Below, one piece after another: positions 23,863 through 35,327 of a stretch of DNA of 64,000 nt (position 1 is its first letter; every line of letters begins with the position of its first letter). A program made the position numbers and the translations under genes. Below the pieces are notes generated by a model. The model saw only the letters and a list, made by a program, of their open reading frames with translations, searched no databases and was not told the DNA's origin. This stretch comes from Triglochin maritima (Eukaryota > Streptophyta > Magnoliopsida > Alismatales > Juncaginaceae), in contig OY821775.1 in assembly GCA_963682175.1 (NCBI GenBank), positions 14,294,501 through 14,358,500 of the forward strand, read 5' to 3'.

Positions 23863-25341
23863 TGTTGGCTTTTTGGCCTTAATCTATGTTTTGATGATTT
23901 AATTAACCTAATCTTAATTATGATGATGTAGAGTAGCACACATATTGCATTACATGTATATTGTATTGTGCTAACCTCTACAGGTGATCAAGACTCAAGA
24001 AAGAAGGAAATGAAGTCAAGACATGTAACTAAAGCTAAATCGAAGACATGTAATCTTGATTCCTTTTGAGTCTTAGGAACAAAGTGTAATTGAGCATACT
24101 TGATCTAAAATCAACTTAATCACACACTAGGTTCCCTATAGAAGTCACACACGAAATTTCACATTATTTGGACTTCAATAGATCACCCAAACTTAGACCG
24201 GAAAAACACAAAACCTGAACCCTAACTGTCTGCCCACATTCGGTCGACCGCAACATGCCGTTCGGTCGACCGGATGATCAAGTAATCCAATTTGTGTTTT
24301 CCTGTCTAGTTTCGGTCGACCGCACCATATCTTTCGGTCGACCGTTTGAACTTACTGTTCCGACCGTTATTCTTGTCGTATATGCCCAACGGTCGTATTC
24401 GTATTAAAACTATATACACCTCCATATACTTAACCAAACGATCGAACCATGTGCCAAGTTCGGTCGACCGTTTAACCTTGTCAAGAATTCCCTGCTATCG
24501 GTCGATACGATTTCGTTCGACCGATCCAGTTTTCCCTCTACCGAAACGCTTATTCAGTCGACCGGTAACCCTGTTCGGTCGACCGTTTTCTTAATAGACT
24601 TAAGTGTTCGGTCGATCTATTCATATTTCGGTCGACCGTATCCTTATCAAACCCAAGCGTTCGGTCGACCGTTCCACTTTTCGGTCGACCGTTTCTGGAC
24701 AGATTTGCAGCCCGAATTTTCTGCTTTGTGTGCTTTGCACAAAATCCAATCAAATCTTGTCCCAACGGATCTATTCTCTCTAATGCTTATAAATAGAGTT
24801 GTAAAACACATTTTAACACAACTCTCCCACTACAAACTTGCCCCAAACATTAGAGAGAAATCAAAACACTCAAAGCTTCAAACCTCACACACTTAGTGAT
24901 CAATTCCTTCATCCTACTCAAGTGTGCTCAAAGTTTAGAGAGTGTTGTTCCACTCAAGGTTACAATTGTTGTCAAAGAAAGTAAAGGCTCCGGTGAAAGC
25001 CCGAAGCATCCTTCTCGGATTGTGAGAAGAAGATTCCAAGCTCGGCGAGGGTTGTTCGCGAGTTTGACGGTTGTAAGGCGTTGTCTCCCGGCCCGGAACG
25101 GGGAGCGGATAGTGAAGTCGTAGGCGGAGCTCGGTGATCCGAGCGGAGCTTGCAAGAGAGGATTAGGACCCGGGTGGGGTGCCGAACCTCTATAAAAATC
25201 GACCCGACTTCTTGTGGTTTGCATATTTCCTACACTTGCTTGTTTTGTTTTCAAATTTCCGCTGCGCATATCGATTGCTTAAACAAGTAGGTGATTAGAT
25301 TAAAAAGTGATTAGTGAACCCATAACCCACACGATCCCACA
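23863..25341 (+). mobile_element. Nested solo LTR (Copia type)
   Basis: A 1,479-bp insertion starting TGTTGGC and ending CCCACA, in the same family as the fragments at 4392-4681 and 10386-10431. A TATA-like string (CTCTATAAAAATCG) lies near 25190. There is no internal region, so it reads as a solo LTR. Only AT is duplicated at the ends instead of the usual 5 bp. It carries its own CGGTCGACCG array. Confidence 0.7.
24241..24691. repeat. CGGTCGACCG palindrome array, nested LTR
   Basis: About a dozen exact or one-base-variant copies of CGGTCGACCG, many preceded by TT. The surrounding sequence is unrelated to the host Copia LTR arrays. Confidence 0.9.
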
Positions 25342-25480
25342 ATGATCTCATGCAAAATTCCATCTAACCATCCATTATTTATTAATAAATAATATTACCC
25401 ACGAATTAAATCAATTATGGACCAATTCCATGCATGATCTAATTAATTCTTAAATTAATTCTGCATAAAACCGTCTGATC

Positions 25481-25728
25481 GGTCGACCGTTTGCGAGGTC
25501 CGGTCGACCGCTAAAACCCGATTTCGGTCGACCGTCCGAAACTCGGTTGACCGTTTTCAACAGTAGAATATTTCATCACAATGTTCGGTCGACCGACCGA
25601 TCACATTCGGTCGACCGTTCGAACAGACGAAATTCACCTGTTATCGGTCGAGACGCGTTCTGTCGACCGGACACCACCGGTCGACCGTGCACCGATCGGT
25701 CGACCGTTTACTTCCAACCAGTCGACCG
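25481..25728. repeat. CGGTCGACCG palindrome array, 5' LTR
   Basis: The copy of the 16601-16848 array in the 5' LTR. Four of about five substitutions I see between the two arrays fall inside the palindromes and are all C-T or G-A transitions. Confidence 0.88.
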
Positions 25729-27027
25729 TTTGTGCACTATTTTGCAGACTTGTCAAATTTTGGTTTAACCCCTACAAAATTTGACATTTCGGGATTAGTA
25801 GTAAATTCACAACTTATGTAACATATTATCCTATGTAATGATCAATCATTACACCCCATAATATTTACATCTCATATGAATTTAATTTAGATTCTAATTA
25901 TATTATTAATCACAACATAATCTTGATTTTGCTTTGTTCACCCCATGTGTCATATTTTCTACATGAAACCCGACACATCTTATGAACTCAAAATCCTCAT
26001 TCCTTGTTTCCCAGTTTTGTGGTGTGACCTATGGGAGGATCTAAACTAAGTTGCCAGTGATATTAAGAGCTTAATATCACAAGCTATAAGCGGTATCTAG
26101 TTACACATTATAGCTCCCAATTAGTTAGATGTCTTAATTCCACTCGAACCAAAACCCGATCCATTTAGTGATGGCGTGCACCACTTGTGTCCGTCCCTTG
26201 CCTCATGATATTAAGAATACACACAAAGTAGTATTGTGTCATCTTTGTCTTAGTATTCATTTCTTGATCTCTTTAAGCTAGTTATAAATATGTGACTTAA
26301 CTCAAATCACATTGTGCACATTATAACTTTGCTTTATCAAGGGGCCCACTAATATCATCACTCAATTAATAGGGGAAATGATAGTCTTTTGACTAACTAT
26401 CTTCTCCAACAAAAGTTGTACTTAACCAACTAATGCCTTTACACTACACTCATCGATAGCTCAAGACACTAGTCTAATTAAGAACTCCTTAAGTGATTAG
26501 ATATAAGTCTCATATCAAAGGACCAAAGACACAGTAAAATATTAATGACACAGAAACACATTTCTATAATATTTTACTTATTAGGTCTATTCAGTATACA
26601 AACGTAATATTTTCCTCTTTTGCATACCCGTGTTGTCACTCACTTGTAGAGCTACAATGATCTATGACCAACACGACAATCTTAACTCGGTAATTAATGT
26701 TCCATGTTAATTACCATGATTGCGAATATCTTTTGTTTTATGTAAACCAATATCTTTTAGAGTTCTACGGTTAAGGACCAAGAGCCTCTTCCTTAACACT
26801 TCCAAAAGACGAATAACATAAACAAGGAACAAAATGATTTCTCATTCAATTCATAATAATTGGCATTTAAAAGTAAAACTTTTAGAACACATTCCCTTCA
26901 CTTTTTATAAAGACTGGTTTAAAAGATGAAAGAAAAAGAGATTGTGGGTAAATATTGTGAAGTGGATAAGGTGGAGTGGAAGACAGTGAAAAATGAGATG
27001 ATCTTTTTTAAAGATCATGGTTGTGGA

Positions 27028-27700
27028 GCATGACTTGTCGATCACCATTGATAGGAAGGGAGAGAAATGGGAAAAAAATAATAGAAAAATATGAAGTTCT
27101 AGTTTAAGTTCACTTAATATTTTAATAAGAAATATAAATTTTATTAACAAGATAATAAGTCAAAACAAATTTTAAAGATAGTTTTGTTGATGTAATCTAA
27201 TTAAAACTCAACATCTCAGACTCCGAGTTCAACGATTAGAAATGAAAGTTAACAAATTTGTTGTCTTCGAAATTAATCAATATCATTAACAACCTCTGAG
27301 AGAAAAAATCAACCGACGCACACCACGTGCCACAGCGTCACGACAACAGTCATGTACTACCAAAAAAAGACAACTGCCATGTATATATTTTAAGATACCC
27401 TTGCAAGTTTTTAGGAAAAATAATTTTAAGACAATCACCTAAATAATTTGTATTAAGGAACAAAATTTTGCAACACAAACTTATGTACCTATATAAATTT
27501 TTACCCTCACATATAACTCACATTCCAATCAATACGAGGCCTAAGAGTTTGACCACTTACAGGAGTGAGAAACTCAAATGAGGCCTAAGAGTTTGACACA
27601 GTTGAAAGAAGAGTGAGAAACCAAAGGTCTGAAATAGTGGTGTAATTCATAAATATTTCAAAAAACAATTCCTCGTTCGTATCCAGAAAAGCACAAGCAA
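27028..27700 (+). repeat. Duplicated block, copy 1
   Basis: The sequence from GAGCATGACTTGTCGATCAC to about GTATCCAGAAAAGCACAAGC is collinear with 31302-32030. It includes the repeated phrase GAGGCCTAAGAGTTTGAC twice in each copy. Both copies are in the same orientation with many substitutions. Confidence 0.8.
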
Positions 27701-27939
27701 GCTTCAGGGTACGATGAGATGGTACTGGATTCCAGTAAAGATTTTAACGACTACTGAGATGGTAAATTCAGTCGTCTCTTAGGGTTTCGATCATCCAAAT
27801 TGGACTGAGATAGAATCTTAGTGCTCAATTATACATTTGATCATATGGACTTAATAAATGAAAAATTACAAGTTTTGGTCCAAAATTTTGTTACAATCTT
27901 AGTTTTTGTCTCCATGCTTCTTATCTTGATAATCTTGAT

Positions 27940-28089
27940 TAACCTATTAAGATGATTTTCACACATACAAGTATATATGCAATGCATCTAATTATCTTTG
28001 TCAACTTTGATTGATTATGTTGATTGATTAAGATTAGTTTGATTAATCATCAAAATTAACATAGACTAAGACCTAAAATCTAACCCTCA
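27940..28089 (-). repeat. Possible LTR 5'-end fragment (same family as 23863-25341)
   Basis: On the minus strand, GGTCTTAGTCTATGTTAATT and the following TTGATGATTAATCAA-like string resemble the start of the nested LTR (GGCCTTAATCTATGTTTTGA). The resemblance is partial. Confidence 0.4.
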
Positions 28090-28604
28090 TTGGGCTCTAG
28101 TATCTTTTGACCCGAGTATTAGTTGAAATGAGCATGATTTTGATGACAATGTTGTGATTTTTCTTCGGGTCACTTATGTTAATTAGGTTCTACAATCTAT
28201 TTAACCACACAAGCATGAAATTCGTTCGTTATGAGACGATGACCTATTTGTTGGATACTCTGGTCGTGTGGTTATTGGTTAGTATCTTCTGGTTCGGTAT
28301 GAATTTCCTTCGTATACCTTACATAGAAAAATGACAAAAGTTATCAAAATTTATCGAAAGTGGTACTCAACCTGAAAGGCTTCGTGAGAGGATTCTAAAT
28401 CTACACTTATATATTTAGGAAACTTGTTGTGGATCTCTAAATACTTGGTTTGAAAGAAATAAGGTGTAGAGATATAACATATTAAGAACAACAAGATGTT
28501 CAACTGCAAACAAACTTTGACAACAATATAAAAAAACATTATGTGGTGGAGATTGATCCAAAACCCCAATAAACATCTCTCTTCCAACACAACAAGTCAC
28601 ATAA

Positions 28605-30449
28605 GAGCATAACTAACAGGGCCAGGCTACCGTTGGGCGCCCTGCTTCCTCTCTCTGCCACGTCAGCTTCTCTCTTCACCATATCAACTCACTCAACCCA
28701 CCCAAAAAATTCCCTTAGTTGAGCTACCCCCACCCACCCTACACTCTCTTTCCTCCACATCATGTATTAATTAAAAAAATTTAATTCTTACCCAACATTT
28801 AACAAATTACATTTTATATAATTCTAATTCACGAAATGGTTAATATTAATATTTATTAATTAACATTAATAATTGATATTAAACCACGAAAAAAATTTCA
28901 AAATTAAAGATAGAAATGCACAGGGTACGCTTGAATGCACAGTACGCACATGATTACACAGTGTATGCATGAATGAGCAGTACCCACGTGAATGTACAGT
29001 ATACGCGTGAATGCATAATCTACGTGTCAAAGCAAAGTAGTCGGCGTGAATGCATATTGTCTGATTTTCTCTCTATATATACCTTACACAAAACACAACT
29101 TACACTCCATACCTCTTCCACAATGTCTTCTCCAGATCACAACAATTCCCCATGTCGTTCACAATCAAATCCACGTCCACGCTATCCACAAAGATGCCCA
29201 TCACATCCATATTTCCAACAACTAGACTTCTCCCAATACGCACCACCATTCCCACGTCCAGACTTCTCCCAATACGCACAACCATTCCCACCACCAGACC
29301 AAAACCAATCATTCCCAAAATTCCCCCCAATATGCACCACCATTCCCACAAATCAACCCCAATTTCAGATGTTTGGCCGAAACATGTCCCAAAAAAGTAC
29401 TCCGAGTATGGCGAACAATGAAGAAGAGGACCACGACGACGATGAGTCCCCACCACGCCACACATCCACACCACCATCCCCATGTCCACAATGACGATGT
29501 CGCAAGCAATATGAAGTCGTGGACCACAACTGAGGACAAGCCACTCGTCTCGGGATATATAGAAGTCAGTTGCGATGCGGTGGCGGGAACAAACAAGAAG
29601 TCTACTTCCTTGTGGACCAGAGTAAAACGTGTTTGCGACGACTCCGTCGAAGAAACATACCACCCCGAGAGGAATGCAGAGTCCTTAAAAGGACAGTGGA
29701 GGAGAATTGTACATGTTGTCAACAAGTGGAAAAGGAGCAACCAGAATGACAACGATGTCGTCCGGCAAGCTCACGTGATCTACGAGCAAACTCATAGGTC
29801 CAAATTTCTTTATTTTGATGCTTGGATCATGTTGCGTAGGTGCCCAAAACTGTAGTCCTTCATATCTGGAGCAAATGTCGTGAGTGTTGGTTGGGGTCGG
29901 GAGTCTCCGGAGTTCCACAATGAAAGTAGTCCCCATTCAAGAAGCCTTGAGAAAAGAAAGAGCACTGATGACTATAGGACGCAATCACCATTGGAGGTAG
30001 AAGAAATGATTCTGGGACCGTCTGCATGCCCAGAAGGCGTCAAGAAGGCTAAAAAGAAGGGCAAAAGTTCAATAAGCCTCGAAGGCAACACCGATGTTAG
30101 GGAACTTGCACAACAACTTGCATACACCACCCAAGTGAGAGAAGATGGTTTTACCAAACAGGAGGAATTAGCGGAGGAATTAATTACCAAGGAGGAGGAA
30201 TTAATTACACCAAAAATTATCACCCCACATTAATAAAAAAATACACAATACATTATCAATTACTTCTAATAACAAATCCTCCACTAAAATAAAATAAAAA
30301 TTCGGGCCAATAGGGGGGGGGGGGGGACACGTACCCCCACCCCAGGGCGCCCGGGCGTCTTCCTGGGACGCCCAACGTCCGGACAAGCGGGTGGTTAACG
30401 GGCACTCGCCCGGGCGCCTGAGTTGGGCGCCACGGCAAGATGTGCATGT
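28605..30449 (+). mobile_element. Harbinger/Pong-like element with ORF1 only
   Basis: It carries one ORF1 gene and no transposase. The left end reads GAGCATAACTAACAGGGC after TAA (28602-28604). The right end on the other strand contains GCACATCTTGCCGTGG, followed by TAA (30450-30452). The 3-bp TAA duplication and GAGCAT-like ends fit the Pong type, but the TIR match is weak and the right end could be several bases off. GGGCGCC-rich blocks lie near both ends. Confidence 0.55.
29124..30231 (+). pseudogene. Harbinger ORF1 (SANT/Myb-like), frameshifted
   Basis: Starts MSSPDHNNSPCRSQSNP after a TATA-like TCTATATATACC near 29072. Pieces are an N-terminal P/Q/F-rich segment (29124-29493) and then, in another frame, the SANT-like domain SWTTTEDKPLVSGYIEVSCD to LKGQWRRIVHVVNKWKRS and FLYFDAWIMLRRCPKL (to 29853). 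In a third frame comes a K/E-rich C-terminal coil (to 30231). This is the same protein family as 12469-13438 but better preserved. At least one frameshift and one stop break it. No HARBI1 transposase is nearby. Confidence 0.75.
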
Positions 30450-30779
30450 TAACCATGGCCAAAGAGAGTGTTTTTTGCGTCAAAACCGATCATGAGCATC
30501 TCATGGTCCTAAATATAAATATTGGTGAACATGAGGACACCAGACAAAAATAAATACAAAAAATGATGAAAAATAATAATAAGACATGTATTTTTCATTG
30601 GCAAAGAATAAGATAATTGGGAATGAGTTTTTCTATCAATTAAGAACATGAAATAAATTTCTTACCAAAGTTCAATAGTATTTTTTTTTCTAGTTAGGGG
30701 CATGAAACCCTTTTTTACTGATAGAAGTTGAAGATGTGAAAAGTTGAATTTTGAGTACGGAGATCATGAGAGTTTTTTG

Positions 30780-31130
30780 TCGTCGAGGTGAACCTTACAT
30801 AATAATAAATGGACGAAATAACAAATTATATTTTTAATTGTATTAAAAAATTCATGTAGCGATAATTTTTCAAATTGGTTTACATTTCGAGAAGATAAAT
30901 TTATATATTGTTTTCAAAACATAATTTTTAATAATTTTTAAAGATTTATAAACTTAAAAGATTGAACTCCATATTTCATTTGTTTATTTAAAATTAAGTA
31001 TAGACCTAAAATCATGGGTTTCGTTACATGATAATGGGTTGATGAGTTAATAATTACTTAATTAGATATATATAAAAAATCATCCTGATTTCATTTGAGA
31101 TATCCAACTAATCACACGACCCAGGATCAA
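30780..31130 (+). repeat. Dispersed repeat, copy 1
   Basis: Collinear with 62520-62790 and with a short piece near 63112-63140 (TTTCATTTGAGAT). Shared strings include CAAATTGGTTTAC, TTATATATTGTTTTCAAAAC and AATCATGGGTTTC. The block is AT-rich and non-coding. Confidence 0.75.
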
Positions 31131-31301
31131 ATTTTCGACTCACGTAACTATGTTTGTACTTGAACCAGCTAATGTACATATCTTAATTCAGACAAAAGTA
31201 AGATGGAAAACAGCAATAAACAATATAAAAAAACCATGTAATATAAGGTAGATCGCCCTTGAATTTTTTAAATACTTTTATTGGCTTAAGAGAAGTGGAG
31301 C

Positions 31302-32030
31302 ATGACTTGTCAATCACTATTGATAGGAAGGGAGAGAAGTGAAGAAAATAGATAGAAAATTATGAAGTTCCAGTTTAAGTTCACTTAATATTTTAATAAT
31401 AAATATAATTAACAAGATAATAAGTCAAAATAAAATTTAAAGATAATTTTGATGTTACAATCTAATTAAAACTCAACATCTCAGACTACGAGTTCTACGA
31501 CAAGAACTAATTGGTGCACTAAGCATCCAGGATTCCAAGTTTTCTTTGGTACTGATTGACAAATTCGTTGTCTTCAAAATTAAAAAAGATCATTAACAAC
31601 TCATCTGGAATGCCAAGTTCACCTATGAGAAAAAAATCAATCCACGCCACAACGTCCCGAGACTCACGACAATAGTCATGTACTACCGAATAAAAGACAA
31701 CATCATGTATATTTTTTAAGATGAGACATACCCTTGCAATTTTTTAGAAAATTTTTTTTTGAGATAATCACCTAAATAATTTGTATTAAGGAAAAAAAAT
31801 TGTAACACAAACTTTTTTACCAATATAATTTTTACGCTCACATATTACTCACATTTCAATCAATATGAGGCGTAAGAGTTTGACCAGTTAAAGAAGAGTG
31901 AGAAACTCAAATGAGGCCTAAGAGTTTGACACAGATGCAGAAGTGTGAGAAACTGAAAGTCTGAAACAGTGGTGTGAATCACAAATCTTTCGGAAAACAA
32001 TTTCTCATCTGTATCCAGAAAAGCCCAAGC
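31302..32030 (+). repeat. Duplicated block, copy 2
   Basis: The direct-repeat partner of 27028-27700. The two copies bracket the Harbinger ORF1 element and the 30780 repeat. This copy has an extra stretch around 31500-31640. Confidence 0.8.
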
Positions 32031-32996
32031 TTTAAGTAGGAATACATATGTTTATTTGGAAAAGGAAAATGATTGTTGGACATGGGCGTCTTGGACGTTG
32101 CTGATGTGGTTGTCGATGTGTCACTTATCAACATTTCTCTTAAGATTTCACCAACACGTGGATGACGTGATGATTTATGCGTCAGTTCAATTCTAAATGC
32201 AGTTTTAAATACTTCCAATCTACCATCCTTCCTCATCCCTTTCTCCAAACTATATTCTTCCATCTTCCCTATCCCTACGTGGGCGGAGTCTCCAGGGCAA
32301 GGCATCTCCGAGAGTAATACAAGTGTTCCCTCGACGATGACATCAAGCTCAGTAGGGTGTCTCCGAGAGTAGTTGTTGTAGATGACGATGGATATGAGAG
32401 GAAAGGGAGGACGAGAAAGGGCGGTGTCAAGCTTTGAGATGGTGAGGGGGTTTTGGGGAGTGGTGTGGATATTGGAGGTTTGGAGTTGTGCATCTGCGAT
32501 CAGACTCAAGTTTAAAGAGAACAAACTCGTGGTGTTCAATTATGTGGAGAAATCAGATGCTTAATAAATTTGGGTCATCAACTCTCAAATTTCAATTCAG
32601 AATCCCCCCCCCCCCCCCCCCCCCCGAATGGTGGTCAAGTACTTGGATTAAATCAAGTCTCAAATTTCAATTCAGAAGTCTCCCAATAACACAACTATTG
32701 TACAGAAAGAGAAGACAAATAATACGAATTGAAGAGTGTCGGTTATTCCTCGCCCTGAAGATCTAGACTATTCTGATTGGAATTTGAGAGTCTCTACAGA
32801 AAATTAGAAGTTATAAATTGTAATTTTGTTACTTGTTCATTTTTGTAATTATTATTTTCAAGAGCTAGGAATGATATATGTTTATTTGAACTAAAAATTT
32901 ACTTCATATGTGTGTACAACAAAAATTATGAATGATATGTGTTTATATGTCAATCGTATATATTGTCTGCAATTTTTGTGTTAAACAATTATGAAT

Positions 32997-33350
32997 GATT
33001 TGTCCAGAATGTGTTCACACTATGTCCAGAATGCCTCCAGAGTGAGTTCAGAATGTGTCAAGAATATGCTTATTATGTCCAGAACGTGTGAAGAACATAT
33101 CCAGAACGTGTGAAGAACATGTCCAGAATGTTTGTCTAGAACATGTCCAGAATGTGTGTCACAAATGTGTCTAGAACGGGTCCAGAACATGTCCAGAATG
33201 TGTGTTCAGAATATGTCGAGAATGTGTGTCACAAATGTGTCTAGAACGTGTCCATAATTTATCTGGATGAACTCTCGACACATTTTGGACAAACTCTGGA
33301 CACAATCCGGACAAATTTTGGACAAACTGTGGACAAATCCACTGTTGGGA
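32997..33350. repeat. Minisatellite of GTCCAGAAYGTGT with orientation switch
   Basis: About 20 degenerate copies of a 12-14 bp unit near GTCCAGAATGTGT. From about 33262 the motif appears as its reverse complement (ACACATTTTGGAC and similar). The switch gives the block a long imperfect foldback character. Confidence 0.8.
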
Positions 33351-33814
33351 AACAAACTGTTTCCTCTTTTATCGGGAATCACAAATTATTAATGATTTAA
33401 ATAATCCACCAATCATGATTCTTTTATGGGAAACACCTTACGTTTACTAACGTGTCTGGTGACATGACGCACGTCCGTGTCGCAAGACGTTCGTGTATCA
33501 ACACCCTTTGGAAAAATCATCTGGAAAATCTATGTAGGTTATTTTGCAACTCATGCAGTGACTATAACATAAGCATACAAACATTGGAATAACTCTGAGA
33601 TACTTTTTTGATAGATTAAATAGTGAAACTTTTTTAATATCTTAAATAGTGAAACTTGTCTTTTTTTATATAAAAGATAGATTGCAATCGATTAAAACCC
33701 TGCACTATGAACCATAGTGGGGGTGAAATTTACAAGCATATTAAGGACTACAGAAATAGATACATTCATTCATACAAAAGTTTGATCCAGTCGAGTAGTC
33801 AAATACTAGTAGTC

Positions 33815-34568
33815 TTAAAAACTAAGCAAAATCCACCAGTAAGATCCTCCAACATCATCAACTTCTGGCCTGCCCCCACCAGCTAGTTGCTCAGGAGCCG
33901 GTAGCGGATCAACAGATTCAGTGAAGCCAGTGTTTCGGATCAAACCCATTACATCACTATTTTGAAGGGTTCCGTGGATGGGACAATCCAAAACCATAAG
34001 GATAGCTAGTGAAGCTGGCGAGTCCAACATAGAAGCTCAGGCTCACTTGAAGCCACCAATTCAATTGAGGTCTTCTCCCTGTCGCTTAAGAGTTCTTCTC
34101 CAGAGTTCAAAGAAGTCAAGCAAGTAATAATGAGCAAATTATATGTGGTGGAGGTTTGCCTGAAGATTCTGTTATTTCTTTCTAACCAGAAACACCAATT
34201 AAAAGTGTTAATTAAAGAATCTCACTCGGTTGTCCTTAAATGAAGGTGATTTCGGATCGAGTGTCGGAAAAAAATATTATTATTTTGTATTAAGTTTAAG
34301 TCAGGGAGAGAACCTCTATCCCAAAAGGTTGTGGCTACATCACATCAAAAAATAGGTGATCGATCGATTCTCGTTTGGTTCCGCATAAGACACACATCAG
34401 GTTAGTGTTGATCCCTCTATGGATTAGGTTGTCTTTAGTGAGTCTTATATTTTCGACCAAAAGTCATTTAAAGACTTTCACTTTGGAGGGGACTAATGAG
34501 TGCCATATTTGTTTTTCCATCGGGTATCACTCTCCTCCGTCAATAAGGAATTTGTAGAAGCTTCTAGT
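33815..34568 (-). pseudogene. LINE ORF2 C-terminus (zinc-binding RT-associated region)
   Basis: The minus strand shows the plant LINE zf-RVT pattern: IWHSLVPSKVKVFK, LTKDNLIHRGINTN, CVLCGTKRESIDHLFFD, then FWLERNNRIFRQ. In-frame stops interrupt it. The upstream part continues at 37953 once CACTA-1 is removed. The product would be the C-terminal end of the ORF2 reverse transcriptase. Confidence 0.8.
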
Positions 34569-34594
34569 CACTACTACAGAAAAGGGAATATACG

Positions 34595-34975
34595 TCGGAT
34601 GTACGGGGCTATACACGTCGGATATAAGCACACCCCTATCCGACGTCTAGGTGTGCGTCGTCTATATATAGACGTCGGCCATAATTAGACGCCGACGTGT
34701 ATTCGTTAACGTATAGACGTCGGTCACCTTATCAACCGACGTCTATACGTTAGGGATAGACATCGGTTAACTAACATACGACGCCTATACTTTAGGGATA
34801 GACGTCGGTTAAATAACATACGACGCCTATACTTTAGGGATACACGTCGGTTAACTAACATACGACGCCTATAATTTAGGTATAGACGTCGGATTCAATA
34901 TAAAGCCGGCGTCTATTCCTTTCTTCAGAGGAATAGACGTCGGCTAATAGAAACAGCCGTCGTCTATTCCTAAAC
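34595..34975. repeat. CACTA-1 left subterminal repeats
   Basis: Many copies of TATAGACGTCGG and CCGACGTCTATA in both orientations, spaced about 20-50 bp. These are expected transposase-binding repeats of a CACTA element. The array recurs at the right end (37615-37920). Confidence 0.85.
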
Positions 34976-35327
34976 CTGGACAAAAAAAATAAATAGCATC
35001 CAACAAAATTGTTTTTAGTCATCGTCGTCGTGTACATACAACTGCACCAAATTCGTTCACCTATAAATTTGTTCACAAATACTCACAATTTCATCCACAT
35101 ACATCCACAATTTCATACAAGCACAAACAAACAAGCATATATGCATAAACACAAACATACAACCATACATGCACAAACATACAAAGCATACACAATTGAC
35201 ATTCAACACACTTGCAATTAATTCATTCTAAAATTAAGGCGATTATATTAAGGCATAAAGTGTAGGTTTGTAATACAAGTGCACTTGTTAACTAAATTAC
35301 AAAAAATACAATTGGCAGGAGAACCTC

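Larger units (their letters stand above)
15947..26900 (-). mobile_element. Copia LTR retrotransposon, complete but decayed
   Basis: A minus-strand element with target duplication CTTTT at 15942-15946 and 26901-26905. It has a 3' LTR (15947-18019), PPT, pol remnants, gag, a 1.5-kb leader, an initiator-Met primer site (23333-23344) and a 5' LTR (23346-26900). The 5' LTR is longer because another LTR (23863-25341) inserted into it. The gag-pol frame is broken in several places. It inserted into the Harbinger element. Confidence 0.92.
23346..26900 (-). repeat. 5' LTR of Copia element (interrupted)
   Basis: Pieces 23346-23862 and 25342-26900 match the 3' LTR. The 1,479-bp nested LTR sits between them. 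Removing it gives a length close to the 3' LTR. Confidence 0.9.
26906..28601. other. Repeat-derived region without genes
   Basis: The first part should continue the Harbinger tail interrupted by Copia. The rest is AT-rich with no coding ORF. It includes the duplicated block 27028-27700 and a reverse-oriented LTR-like fragment at 27940-28089. Confidence 0.6.
30453..33643. other. Gene-free repeat region
   Basis: No supported gene. It contains the dispersed block 30780-31130 (also at 62520-62790), the duplicated block 31302-32030, homopolymer C at 32604-32625 and the 32997-33350 minisatellite. Overlapping ORFs on both strands around 31979-32766 do not resemble known proteins. Confidence 0.6.

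Noticed and set aside
24346..25784. ORFs reading repeated VDR/RST-type residues
   Set aside because: They are translations of the CGGTCGACCG repeats in different frames.
29100..29752. Two long minus-strand ORFs (187 and 147 aa)
   Set aside because: They are antisense shadows of the Harbinger ORF1 on the plus strand.
32604..32625. 22-base C run (and 14-base G run at 30313-30326) as functional elements
   Set aside because: Homopolymers of this length are more likely simple repeats or assembly uncertainty; nothing around them supports a function.
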